The translations under genes were made by a program, and so were the position numbers. A DNA stretch of 64,000 nt from Bacteroidales bacterium (GTDB lineage: Bacteria > Bacteroidota > Bacteroidia > Bacteroidales > WCHB1-69), in assembly GCA_017554325.1 (NCBI GenBank), contig JAFZIP010000013.1, positions 62,001 through 126,000 of the forward strand, read 5' to 3'. Shown here piece after piece: positions 26,201 through 33,765 of this stretch (position 1 is its first letter; the number at the start of each line of letters is the position of its first letter). The notes below the pieces were generated by a model. That model saw only the letters and a list, made by a program, of their open reading frames with translations. It made no database searches and was not told the DNA's origin.

Positions 26201-28035
26201 GTCACAATTATATCAATAAGATGTGGTACGGCCAGGTTGATTTCGTTGGTTCTTCTATTTCTTATAGTGGCGACGAACAATGGTTGACTGGTGTAACCGA
26301 TATGGAAGGCGATTATCCTTCCAACTGGATTCACTCCGGTCAGCAGGCTTCCGGTAAATGGGATGACTGGAACGGTCAGACCGGTGCCGAGGCTGATTAC
26401 ATGGTATGGCGTACTGAGGATATGTGCTCCATCATTCAATTGCCTTCCGGTACATCATCCAATGGTGTGGAGCAACACGAAAGTGTACGTGCCTTCAAGG
26501 ATCCTCAACAACAGTTCGAAAGTGTTGTTGGTGGTACGTGGTCTCCGTACGTACTCTCCTCTCCGTATGATGGTGGTCCTCAGGCCAAGTTCCTTGTTCC
26601 CGATGAGTCGATTAGTACAACAGTTCCTGCTTCTAACTATTCCTACTTCTCATTTATGGACCTGACTTCTCAATATGCTTGTCCGGGTTACAACCAGACT
26701 ATGGCTAACCTCTATTCTGTGGATATCGTCTTAACGCCTGATAAGAGCAAATGGACAAGATGTATCGTGCTTGAGTCCGGTTCCGGCGAGCCCACCAACC
26801 AATACATGGTTAATCAGAACTTCAACGGACAGACTTACAAGAATGTCCGTCATGAACCCAAGAAATGTCCGTCCGTAGGTAAAGACGGTCAACCGGATAA
26901 CAGTGGTACCACTGGTATGGGTTGGTTCCCTGGTTATGCTATCAACGTGGAGACGGGTGAGCGTTTGAACATCATGTTCGCCGAGAACTCAGCTGATGAG
27001 TTGAACAATGGTAATGACATGATCTTCAACCCCACGAATGTCTATGCTTATGCGAAGGATATGAGTACAGGCGACCTGTTGCTGGATACACTTGGAAATC
27101 CGATTGCACTCAATGTGGCCACTTACAACGCTTTCCGTGATAATTACAGTGTTACTTATGGTGAGCCTTGCAATGGCGGTCGTCACTATGTATATATTGT
27201 CGGCAGCTCCGGTAATACGGCCAGTACATATTATTCTTACGGTAACAGCTCCCGTACCTTCAAGCGTAATTACAATGATGACAATCAAATGACCAACGCT
27301 GACGGTAAGTGGCATGGTGGCACGATCACCGGCAACGACGGTAACACGTATGCATTCTACGATTGCGGTGCTTACGATGAGGGCAGATGGCTGAGAGCCA
27401 AGTTCGACCAAGTGGAAAGTGTTTCCAGTTTGAGAAATAACACCCGTAAGCAATACAAGATGCAGCTCTTCAACAATGTGATGTGGACGAGTATTCCAAT
27501 GCCTTCTTACAGAATGGAAGACAGCTGGTTGTCCTCCGACGCTACCATCAAATTGCGTGTGAGCCGTCCGTACTACAGATACTCTTCTCGTTGGTACGAT
27601 GATCCTGCCCAGGCTCCTAACGCTTCGCAGAACCAAGGCTATCCTATGTATGAGTTCACCACCAAGAACATTGTTCCTACGAAGGTGACGAATTCTGAAG
27701 AGACCGTACAAACTCTCCTCGATGAAATCAACATCGTTCCGAACCCGTACTACGGATTCTCCCAGTATGAGCAGAACGCACTGCAGAATTATGTCCGCAT
27801 TGTGAACCTGCCTGCTAACTGTACCATCTCTATCTACACCGTTAACGGTACTCTGATTAGAACCCTCACGAAGGGTGATGCTGGTACGTCTTACGTACAA
27901 TGGGATTTGAAGAACCACGCCAACATTCCAATCGCCGGTGGCGTTTACATTATCCATGTGAAGGCTCCTGGAATTGGCGAGCGTACCCTCAAATTCTTCT
28001 GTGCTATGCGTCCTACCGACTTGAATGGTTTCTAA
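23293..28035 (+). CDS. giant secreted surface protein with T9SS type A-like C-terminal domain
   Basis: A 1580-residue secreted protein. The signal peptide (MKNISKILCL, core, SLHA) spans about 24 residues. The body is Asn/Tyr/Gly/Asp-rich and beta-predicted, with no recognised catalytic domain. The last 100 residues follow the T9SS pattern. A strand starts IVPNPYYGFS; then come VRIVNLPANCTISIYTVNG, GGVYIIHVKAPG and a final strand. After the usual end there is an extra tail, MRPTDLNGF. It shares the strong codon bias of both neighbours and lies 24 bases after the TonB-type gene and 30 before the PorV-like gene. A surface-layer or adhesin role is possible but not shown. Confidence 0.75.
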   Translation: MKNISKILCLTLLMVCMAFTSLHAEKLKGERRSSTPKAESATCLPASSSNELTVNNVRAYIETGGTMWFKELAEYEVPAGSGKTSMFCAALWIGGYDANDVLKLAAVRFRQVGNDYWTGPLKVTGASTTQSMCIKFDKHFKITRAEVDQHISGYNTSGYVMPASIANWPAHGDEGYSYYLAPFKDVNGNEVYDPENGDYPYYDISNELCPWTEDNIARAAAHQLPRTPEDLWTERRNYGGSGEGDFQYDWRRSNGMVYADHVLKGDATLFWIFNDNAGAHTESQGVPIGLEIRGQCFGFSTNDELNNMTFYSYEIINRSTYTLTQTYFSQWVDPDLGYAYDDYVGCDVGRGLGYCYNGTNVDGTGQTWAYGDQPPAIGVDFFQGPYMDADNRDNPKFYADSASFPGYCDRYLKSSYEMDQMAINGVNFGDSIIDNERFGMRRFVYHNNTDDRVSGDPKVAQDYYNFLIGKWKDNTKMQFGGNAVHTGGPECDFMFPGTSDLCNWGTGGVVPNYNKDGGWTEANEGNAPMDRRFMQSAGPFTLKPGSVNYITVGIPWARATQGGALASVELLKIADDKCQALFENCFKTLDGPDAPDVTIREFENELVLYLSNEDPNSNNYHETYVELDPQITKTLPITEYVNDTIFAYHEDGTPDTIVRQVPSVREDTLTTEQRQYHFEGYQIYQLANASVSATDIGDLSKAILIAQCDIENEAGHIVNWVYNDAVGASVATEMVNGSNSGIFHSLQVTEDKFATGSNKKLVNHKEYYFMVIAYGYNQYKEFKMDADHLDGQKTPYLAGRRNIKVYKGIPHKNVENLTNCAYGDQPMITRIEGHGNGGYFLEMTEESRDKILENNVYNNIQYKNNYGPLSIKVIDPLQVKPYDYYIKFLPNEFSDDVNDSTTWKLIISDEVTDEELAELGIDREFTAPMPISMTNEQLFPDLGISISIKNYDFKFYQQNVDDHLVANMGGHNYINKMWYGQVDFVGSSISYSGDEQWLTGVTDMEGDYPSNWIHSGQQASGKWDDWNGQTGAEADYMVWRTEDMCSIIQLPSGTSSNGVEQHESVRAFKDPQQQFESVVGGTWSPYVLSSPYDGGPQAKFLVPDESISTTVPASNYSYFSFMDLTSQYACPGYNQTMANLYSVDIVLTPDKSKWTRCIVLESGSGEPTNQYMVNQNFNGQTYKNVRHEPKKCPSVGKDGQPDNSGTTGMGWFPGYAINVETGERLNIMFAENSADELNNGNDMIFNPTNVYAYAKDMSTGDLLLDTLGNPIALNVATYNAFRDNYSVTYGEPCNGGRHYVYIVGSSGNTASTYYSYGNSSRTFKRNYNDDNQMTNADGKWHGGTITGNDGNTYAFYDCGAYDEGRWLRAKFDQVESVSSLRNNTRKQYKMQLFNNVMWTSIPMPSYRMEDSWLSSDATIKLRVSRPYYRYSSRWYDDPAQAPNASQNQGYPMYEFTTKNIVPTKVTNSEETVQTLLDEINIVPNPYYGFSQYEQNALQNYVRIVNLPANCTISIYTVNGTLIRTLTKGDAGTSYVQWDLKNHANIPIAGGVYIIHVKAPGIGERTLKFFCAMRPTDLNGF

Positions 28036-28065
28036 AATTATTAATTACGTAAAAACAGAGATAAT

Positions 28066-29262
28066 ATGAAAAATATATTTAAATCATTAATAATTTGCAC
28101 AGTGCTTGCCCTGTTGACCGTGGGTTCTTCCAACGTGTGGGCAGGTAACAGAGACCGTTCCGGTCAGTCAGGTGCTTCCCATTTGTTGATTGACCCATGG
28201 GCACGATCCAATGGTATGGCCAATGCCGGCATTGCCGAGATTCGCGGTTTGGAGTCCATGTATTCCAATGTGGCTGGTTTGACCTACGTAAAGAAGACTG
28301 AGTTCAGTTTCAACCGTACCCAGTATCTGGTTGGCTCTCAAGCCGGCATCAGTATCAATTCTATCGGCTTTGCCCAGCATCTTGGACGTAAAGGCAAGGA
28401 TTTCGGTGTACTCGGTGTTTCCTTCTTCTCTATGGGCTTCGGTAACGTGGATATCACCACGGTGGCCCAGCCTGAAGGAGGACTCGGTACTTTCAGCCCG
28501 AACCTTATGTATATCGGTTTGCATTATTCAAAGTCTTTCAATAACTTCATCAAGGGTGGTATCTCCCTTAAGATCATCAATGAGAGTATTGCAGACTTGC
28601 ACGCTACGGGCTTCGCAATCGATGCAGGTGTCCAGTATATCGCCGGTAAATTTGAGAACTTCAAAATCGGTGTGGCCTTGAAGAACATCGGTCTTCCGAT
28701 GAGCTACAAGGGCGACGGTATGACCTATACCGGTGTTATCAATGGTACTCCCGTTGAGCAGACCCTGGCAGTTCGTTCCGCTGAGTACGAAATGCCTGCG
28801 CTTCTGTCCATCGGCGTGTCCTACGACTTCCTCTTCTTCGGCGGCGAATATGCTTCCATGTCGAAGGAAGATCTCGAGGCTGAAGGTCTGACCCGTGACG
28901 ATGCCAAACACAGAATCACCCTGGCCGGTTCTTTCATCGCTAACTCTTACAGTCGCGACATCTTCGCTCTCGGCTTGGAGTACGGTTTCATGAACTACTT
29001 CATGATTCGTGCCGGTTATGCGTTGGAGAACGTTACCAAGAAGACTGAGTCTGTGTATGATGAGAATGGCGTTGAGACCCAACAACTCTCCGCTATGCTC
29101 TTCAACAGCGACTCTTTCTTTGCAGGCCCGTCTGTGGGTGCCACCTGTGTAATTCCTTTGAAGAAAGGTAACACTGGCAGCAGAATCTATATCGATTATG
29201 CCTACAGATTCACCAAGCAATGGAAAGGTAATCACTATATCGGTCTTAAATTCACCTTGTAA
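28066..29262 (+). CDS. PorV/PorQ-like outer-membrane barrel protein
   Basis: A 398-residue outer-membrane protein of the PorV/PorQ (UPF0164-related) group. The signal peptide ends NVWAG near residue 27. The family hallmark follows: LIDPWARSNGMANAGIAE, then GLESMYSNVAGLTY. About 14 beta strands are expected, ending HYIGLKFTL. PorV carries CTD-bearing cargo from the T9SS translocon to the attachment complex. This paralogue, in one operon with a CTD cargo, may be its dedicated partner. Codon bias again suggests high expression. A strong hairpin terminator lies 23 bases after the stop. Confidence 0.85.
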   Translation: MKNIFKSLIICTVLALLTVGSSNVWAGNRDRSGQSGASHLLIDPWARSNGMANAGIAEIRGLESMYSNVAGLTYVKKTEFSFNRTQYLVGSQAGISINSIGFAQHLGRKGKDFGVLGVSFFSMGFGNVDITTVAQPEGGLGTFSPNLMYIGLHYSKSFNNFIKGGISLKIINESIADLHATGFAIDAGVQYIAGKFENFKIGVALKNIGLPMSYKGDGMTYTGVINGTPVEQTLAVRSAEYEMPALLSIGVSYDFLFFGGEYASMSKEDLEAEGLTRDDAKHRITLAGSFIANSYSRDIFALGLEYGFMNYFMIRAGYALENVTKKTESVYDENGVETQQLSAMLFNSDSFFAGPSVGATCVIPLKKGNTGSRIYIDYAYRFTKQWKGNHYIGLKFTL

Positions 29263-29285
29263 TATTGCATAAACCTTTTTGAATA

Positions 29286-29319
29286 AAATAGAAGAGGCTT
29301 GCAAAAGCCTCTTCTATTT
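29286..29319. terminator. 15-bp perfect-stem hairpin terminator after the surface trio
   Basis: The arms AAATAGAAGAGGCTT and AAGCCTCTTCTATTT pair perfectly around a GCAA loop. Each side is A/T-flanked, so it can act in either direction. It separates the trio from greA, whose ATG is 20 bases on. Confidence 0.8.
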
Positions 29320-29339
29320 GTGTAATAAAAACCACTGTT

Positions 29340-29813
29340 ATGGAAGATTTGAAATATTATACCCAAGAGGGTCTTGATGCCTTGAAAAAGGAGTTGAACG
29401 AATTGGAGTCTGTGGAGCGTCCCAAGATCTCCCAGGCCATCGCGGAGGCGCGTGACAAGGGCGATTTGTCGGAAAATGCGGAGTATGATGCGGCGAAGGA
29501 AGCCCAGGGCCTATTGGAACTCAAAATCGCCAACCTGCGCAACCTGATTTCCAAGGCGCGCGTGTTGGATGAGTCGAAAATCGATGTCACCAAAGTGCTG
29601 ATATATTCCATTGTCACGGTCAAGAACGTGAAGACCAACGCGGTGATGACCTACACCATCGTTCCGGAGTCGGAATCCGATTTCAAAGCCGGCAAGATTT
29701 CCGTCACCAGCCCGTTGGCTAAATCTTTGATTGGCAATTCCAAAGGTGACACTGTCACCATGCAAGCCCCTGCCGGTGCCATGGATTTTGAAATTTTGGA
29801 AGTCACACGTTAA
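29340..29813 (+). CDS. greA: transcription elongation factor GreA
   Basis: A 157-residue cytoplasmic factor that binds the RNA polymerase secondary channel and stimulates cleavage of backtracked RNA. The N-terminal coiled coil carries the loop AEARDKGDLSENAEYDAAKE near residues 36-55, with the acidic tip residues that chelate the catalytic Mg. The C-terminal FKBP-like domain contains SPLAKSLIGNSKGDTV near 121. The length is typical. It starts 20 bases after the trio terminator and leads a tightly packed run of genes. Confidence 0.96.
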   Translation: MEDLKYYTQEGLDALKKELNELESVERPKISQAIAEARDKGDLSENAEYDAAKEAQGLLELKIANLRNLISKARVLDESKIDVTKVLIYSIVTVKNVKTNAVMTYTIVPESESDFKAGKISVTSPLAKSLIGNSKGDTVTMQAPAGAMDFEILEVTR

Positions 29814-29825
29814 AAAACCAAGATC

Positions 29826-30227
29826 ATGGAAGATACCATCTTTACCAAAATCGTCAAGGGCGAGATCCCTTGCTACAAGATAGCCGAAAACGACAAGTTC
29901 TTCGCCTTTTTGGATATATCTCCCATCGCGAAGGGACACACTTTGGTCATCACCAAATTGCAGAACGACTACATCTTCGATCTCCCCGACGATCTGTTGG
30001 GCGAGATGATGGTGTTTGCCAAGAAGGTGGCCGTCGGCATCAAGAAGGCTATTCCGTGCAACCGCGTGGGCGTGGCTGTGATCGGCATTGACGTGCCGCA
30101 CAACCATATCCATCTTGTGCCTATCAATGGCGTTGGCGACCTGAACTTCAAGGCCGAACGTGTTCAGCTGACCCAGGATGAGTTCCGTCAGATTGCGGAG
30201 CAGATTTCTTCGGCTGTTGAGCTATAA
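29826..30227 (+). CDS. HIT family nucleotide-binding protein
   Basis: A 133-residue Hint-type HIT protein. It begins with CIF-like IFTKIVKGEIPCYKIAEND and has the histidine triad HNHIHLVPI near residues 95-103. Such proteins hydrolyse or transfer nucleoside monophosphates from phosphoramidates; the cell substrate is uncertain. It starts 12 bases after greA and is followed 24 bases later by the transketolase half gene. Confidence 0.95.
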   Translation: MEDTIFTKIVKGEIPCYKIAENDKFFAFLDISPIAKGHTLVITKLQNDYIFDLPDDLLGEMMVFAKKVAVGIKKAIPCNRVGVAVIGIDVPHNHIHLVPINGVGDLNFKAERVQLTQDEFRQIAEQISSAVEL

Positions 30228-30251
30228 GTTAATGTACAAAATTACAATATT

Positions 30252-31094
30252 ATGGATATAAAGGAATTACAAGATGTTGCCGCTCAAGTGAGACGCGACA
30301 TTATCAGAATGGTTCATGGTGCAGCCTCCGGTCACCCGGGCGGCTCATTAGGTTGCGCTGATTTTCTGACCGCCCTCTATTTTCAGATTATGGACATTGA
30401 CCCAGCCCGTTTCACCCGCGAGGGCGAGGGGGAGGACATGTTCTTTCTGTCCAATGGCCATATCACGCCTGTGCTGTACAGTGTGATGGCCCGCAGAGGC
30501 TATTTCCCCGTGAGTGAACTGGCAACTTTCCGCAAGTTGCATACCCGTTTGCAGGGACACCCCACTCCGGTGGAAGGGCTTCCCGGCATCCGTGTCGCTT
30601 CAGGTTCTCTCGGACAGGGCATGTCGGTTGCCATTGGCGCAGCGTTGGCCAAGAAAGCCAACCAGGACCCGCATCTCGTGTTTGCCCTTACTGGTGATGG
30701 CGAGTTGCAAGAAGGCCAGATTTGGGAGGCTGTCATGTTCGCAGGAGCCAAGAAAGTGGACAATCTGATTGTCACCGTGGACTACAACGGCAAGCAGATT
30801 GACGGTCCTGTTAATGCTGTATGTAACCTGGGCCGCTTGAGAGCCAAATTCGAGGCCTCCGACTGGATGGTGCTGGAGACTGACGGCAATGACATGAAAA
30901 AGTGCGTGCAGACACTCACGTTGGCCAAGACGTTGGCACATCACCAGAAACCTGTGGTCATCATTATGAAGACCGAAATGGGCAAGGGTGTCGATTTTAT
31001 GGAAGGAACACACAAATGGCACGGCAGTGCCCCTAACGATGAACAGGCACAAGCTGCCCTGGCTCAACTGCCGGAAACCCTCGGTGATTACTAA
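30252..31094 (+). CDS. transketolase N-terminal (TPP-binding) subunit
   Basis: A 280-residue protein covering the pyrophosphate-binding half of transketolase. It has HPGGSLGCADFLTALYF near 28, FLSNGHITPVLY near 65, GSLGQGMSVAIGAALAKK near 118, and the TPP/Mg motif GDGELQEGQIWE with VDYNGKQID near 147-180. It ends at LPETLGDY, the normal end of N-terminal subunits of split transketolases. In split systems the C-terminal subunit is usually the next gene. Here the next gene is an LptF/LptG permease and no C-terminal half is in the window; dxs is a complete, separate enzyme. The partner must be elsewhere if this enzyme is active. Confidence 0.9.
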   Translation: MDIKELQDVAAQVRRDIIRMVHGAASGHPGGSLGCADFLTALYFQIMDIDPARFTREGEGEDMFFLSNGHITPVLYSVMARRGYFPVSELATFRKLHTRLQGHPTPVEGLPGIRVASGSLGQGMSVAIGAALAKKANQDPHLVFALTGDGELQEGQIWEAVMFAGAKKVDNLIVTVDYNGKQIDGPVNAVCNLGRLRAKFEASDWMVLETDGNDMKKCVQTLTLAKTLAHHQKPVVIIMKTEMGKGVDFMEGTHKWHGSAPNDEQAQAALAQLPETLGDY

Positions 31095-31109
31095 TCTTTC
31101 AGTATCACC

Positions 31110-32582
31110 ATGAAAATCATTAACCGGTATCTGTGTAAGAACTTCCTCGGGCCCTTTATCCTGACCTTCTTCGTCGCATTGTTCGTGCTGCTGATGCAGT
31201 TTTTGTGGAAATGGGTGGATGAACTGGTCGGAAAAGGATTGGAGATCAATGTGCTCTTGAAACTCCTTTTCTACGCCTCCATCACGCTGACGTCCATGGC
31301 GTTTCCATTGGCGGTGCTCTTAGCCTCCTTGATGACGTTTGGCAACATGGGTGAACGTTACGAGATTGTGGCGTTGAAGTCGGCGGGTGTGTCTATCCGT
31401 CAGATGATGCGCCCATTGGCGTTCCTCTCCCTCATTATCTCGGTGGTGGCTTTCGAGTTCTCCAATGAAGTCATCCCCCGTTCTGCTGTCAAACTCCGCA
31501 TGATGCTGTTCGATATTCAGGAACAGAAACCCGCGTTCAATATCGATGAAGGTGTCTTTTACTACGGCTTCGACAATTACACAATCCGGGTGGGGAAGAA
31601 GAAGGCGGACGGCGAAACTATTGAGGATGTGCTCATCTATGACCACTCCAAGCACAGAGGCAACACTACAGTGACCTATGCCAAAAGCGGAACCATGAAG
31701 ATGACGCCCGACAAGAAATATATCATGTTCACCTTGTATGACGGCTCCTATTGGGATGAGGCGGCATATTCATCGGGGCGCTCTTCAGTCAACAAGTATC
31801 CGTTGACGCGGGCTACTTTCAGCAGGCAATACAAGCGTTTTGACCTGTCAGAGTTCTCCGGTATGGGCAACAATGACGAAAGCCTGTTTCAAAGCCATTC
31901 CACAGCCATGTCCATTGGCCAACTGAATGAAAAGATTGACACGTTGAAAACTGAGATCAAAGATTTCGCATCTTCCGCGTCTGAAGCCTTTTTGGCACAC
32001 TTGTATTTTTATCATAATATAATTCAAAATGATACGAACTTTGATACAATTACCATGCAGACCCGTCACTATGATTTGAGCAAGGTATCTCCAGAATTGA
32101 TGCCAAATATTTTGCAAACAGCTGACAACAGGGCTCATGCGGCCAATTTCGCGGTCCGATTCTCATTTCAGGACATGTCATTCCGGATTTCTCGCCTTTG
32201 GTCTTACCAGATTGAGTTTTTCAGGAAATTCTCCTTGTCGTTGGCCTGTCTGTTGTTTTTCTTCATCGGTGCACCGTTGGGCTCCATTATCCGCAAGGGC
32301 GGTATCGGCATCCCTCTGGTTATCACAGTGGTCTTCTTCACGCTCTATTTTGCCATCTCCATCATGGGGGAGAAAATCGCCAAAAACAGTCCGATGCCGG
32401 TCTGGTTCGGCATGTTCTTGTCCTCTTTTGTGCTGTTGCCGATTTGCGTGTTCCTGACGTATCACGCCACCACCGACTCCGCGGTGCTCTCGCCGGAGAC
32501 TTATACCCGTATGGTAGAAAAAATCAAAAATTTTAAAATATTCCGAAAAAAGTCAAATGAAAGTTCTTCAACTTTGTCATAA
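31110..32582 (+). CDS. LptF/LptG family LPS transport permease
   Basis: A 490-residue inner-membrane protein of the YjgP/YjgQ family. It forms the transmembrane part of the LptB2FG transporter that extracts LPS. Helices lie at about 10-35 and 55-80, with a pair near 100-120. A periplasmic jellyroll-like region follows, and helices from about 370 with LLFFFIGAPLGSIIRKGG, a family hallmark. It is longer than E. coli LptF (about 366 residues) because of an insert in the periplasmic part. This is usual in Bacteroidota. The 3' end overlaps the next gene by 26 bases. Confidence 0.93.
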   Translation: MKIINRYLCKNFLGPFILTFFVALFVLLMQFLWKWVDELVGKGLEINVLLKLLFYASITLTSMAFPLAVLLASLMTFGNMGERYEIVALKSAGVSIRQMMRPLAFLSLIISVVAFEFSNEVIPRSAVKLRMMLFDIQEQKPAFNIDEGVFYYGFDNYTIRVGKKKADGETIEDVLIYDHSKHRGNTTVTYAKSGTMKMTPDKKYIMFTLYDGSYWDEAAYSSGRSSVNKYPLTRATFSRQYKRFDLSEFSGMGNNDESLFQSHSTAMSIGQLNEKIDTLKTEIKDFASSASEAFLAHLYFYHNIIQNDTNFDTITMQTRHYDLSKVSPELMPNILQTADNRAHAANFAVRFSFQDMSFRISRLWSYQIEFFRKFSLSLACLLFFFIGAPLGSIIRKGGIGIPLVITVVFFTLYFAISIMGEKIAKNSPMPVWFGMFLSSFVLLPICVFLTYHATTDSAVLSPETYTRMVEKIKNFKIFRKKSNESSSTLS

Positions 32583-33765
32583 GCCCCCTTTGCCGCAGGT
32601 GGATGGCGGTTGTATTGCCATGCACAACATTACGCGCGGTCTGCTTGAGAGCGGACAGGAAGTGCGTGTGGTTGCGGTGGAGACGCAAAAACATCCCGTC
32701 AAAATAGACGCTTTTCCTGCGGATTACTTGCAGAAAACCCGTTTTGAATCCGCCTTTATCGATACTACTCCGCATATCACGGACGGCATACGCTCCATCT
32801 TTATGCGGAAATCCTATCACATCGAGCGGTTCAACTCCAAGGATATGGCATCCAAGTTGGAACATATCCTGCGGCATGAGCATTTTGACATCATCCATCT
32901 GGAATCCATCTATGTGACCCCTTATTTGGATGTGATAAGAAAATACAGCAAAGCCAAGATCGTCATCCGTATGCACAACATCGAGCATCAGATTTGGGAG
33001 CGACTGGCAGAGAATGAGTCCAACCTGATGATGAAGATGGTGTATCGCGTGAACAAAAAACAACTGGAACATGTGGAGAACACCATCCTCAAGAAAATGG
33101 ATGGCTATATGACGATTTCGGATCCTGATTTCCAATATTTCCAGCAGACGGCTCCTGCAGTGCCAGGCGTGGTCATTCCATTCGGCATTGACATGGAAAA
33201 TTACGAGCTGGAAGATGATTATATTGCCTCTGACAAGCCGTCGCTGTGCCACATTGGCAGCATGAACTGGTCGCCCAACATGGAGGGCATCGAGTGGTTT
33301 TTGGACGACGTGTGGCCGCTGATTCACGAGGCACACCCCGAGCTCCAGTTTACGGTGGCCGGTCATGGGACTCCCGACAAGCTCCTGCAGCGGCAGGACC
33401 CGAACGTGCAGTTTGTGGGCGCCGTACCCAGTGCCAACGAGTTTATGCTGGATCATGACATGATGATTGTTCCGCTTCTCTCAGGCAGTGGCGTACGCGT
33501 TAAAATCGTAGAGGCTATGGCTTTGGGCCGCGTGGTCATCACGACCTCTGTGGGTGCAGAGGGCCTCGCCGTGGAGAATGGCAAGCATCTTTTCATCGCC
33601 GACACCCCAGAGGAGTTCCTGTCTGTCATTGACAAGTGTATCCAGACCCCGGACCTCTGCTCCATCATATCGGAGAATGCGCGGGATTTCATTTCCATGC
33701 ATCATAACAATGAATTGATCACGCAAAAATTATTGGAATTCTATCAACAAGTGCTCGCTAAGTAA
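32557..33765 (+). CDS. glycosyltransferase family 4
   Basis: A 402-residue cytoplasmic GT-B enzyme. The N-terminal domain begins VLQLCHKPPLPQVDGGCI with the acceptor-side Gly-rich turn. The C-terminal domain has SMNWSPNMEGIEWFL near 235 and the donor-binding region VKIVEAMALGRVVITTSVGAEG near 310-332. Its ATG lies inside the 3' end of the LptF/LptG gene (26-base overlap) and its stop overlaps the dxs start. It may add a sugar to LPS core or another envelope glycan; donor and acceptor are unknown. Confidence 0.88.
   Translation: MKVLQLCHKPPLPQVDGGCIAMHNITRGLLESGQEVRVVAVETQKHPVKIDAFPADYLQKTRFESAFIDTTPHITDGIRSIFMRKSYHIERFNSKDMASKLEHILRHEHFDIIHLESIYVTPYLDVIRKYSKAKIVIRMHNIEHQIWERLAENESNLMMKMVYRVNKKQLEHVENTILKKMDGYMTISDPDFQYFQQTAPAVPGVVIPFGIDMENYELEDDYIASDKPSLCHIGSMNWSPNMEGIEWFLDDVWPLIHEAHPELQFTVAGHGTPDKLLQRQDPNVQFVGAVPSANEFMLDHDMMIVPLLSGSGVRVKIVEAMALGRVVITTSVGAEGLAVENGKHLFIADTPEEFLSVIDKCIQTPDLCSIISENARDFISMHHNNELITQKLLEFYQQVLAK

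Noticed and set aside
30252..31094. Transketolase half as a truncated pseudogene
   Set aside because: It ends where N-terminal subunits normally end, and its motifs are intact.
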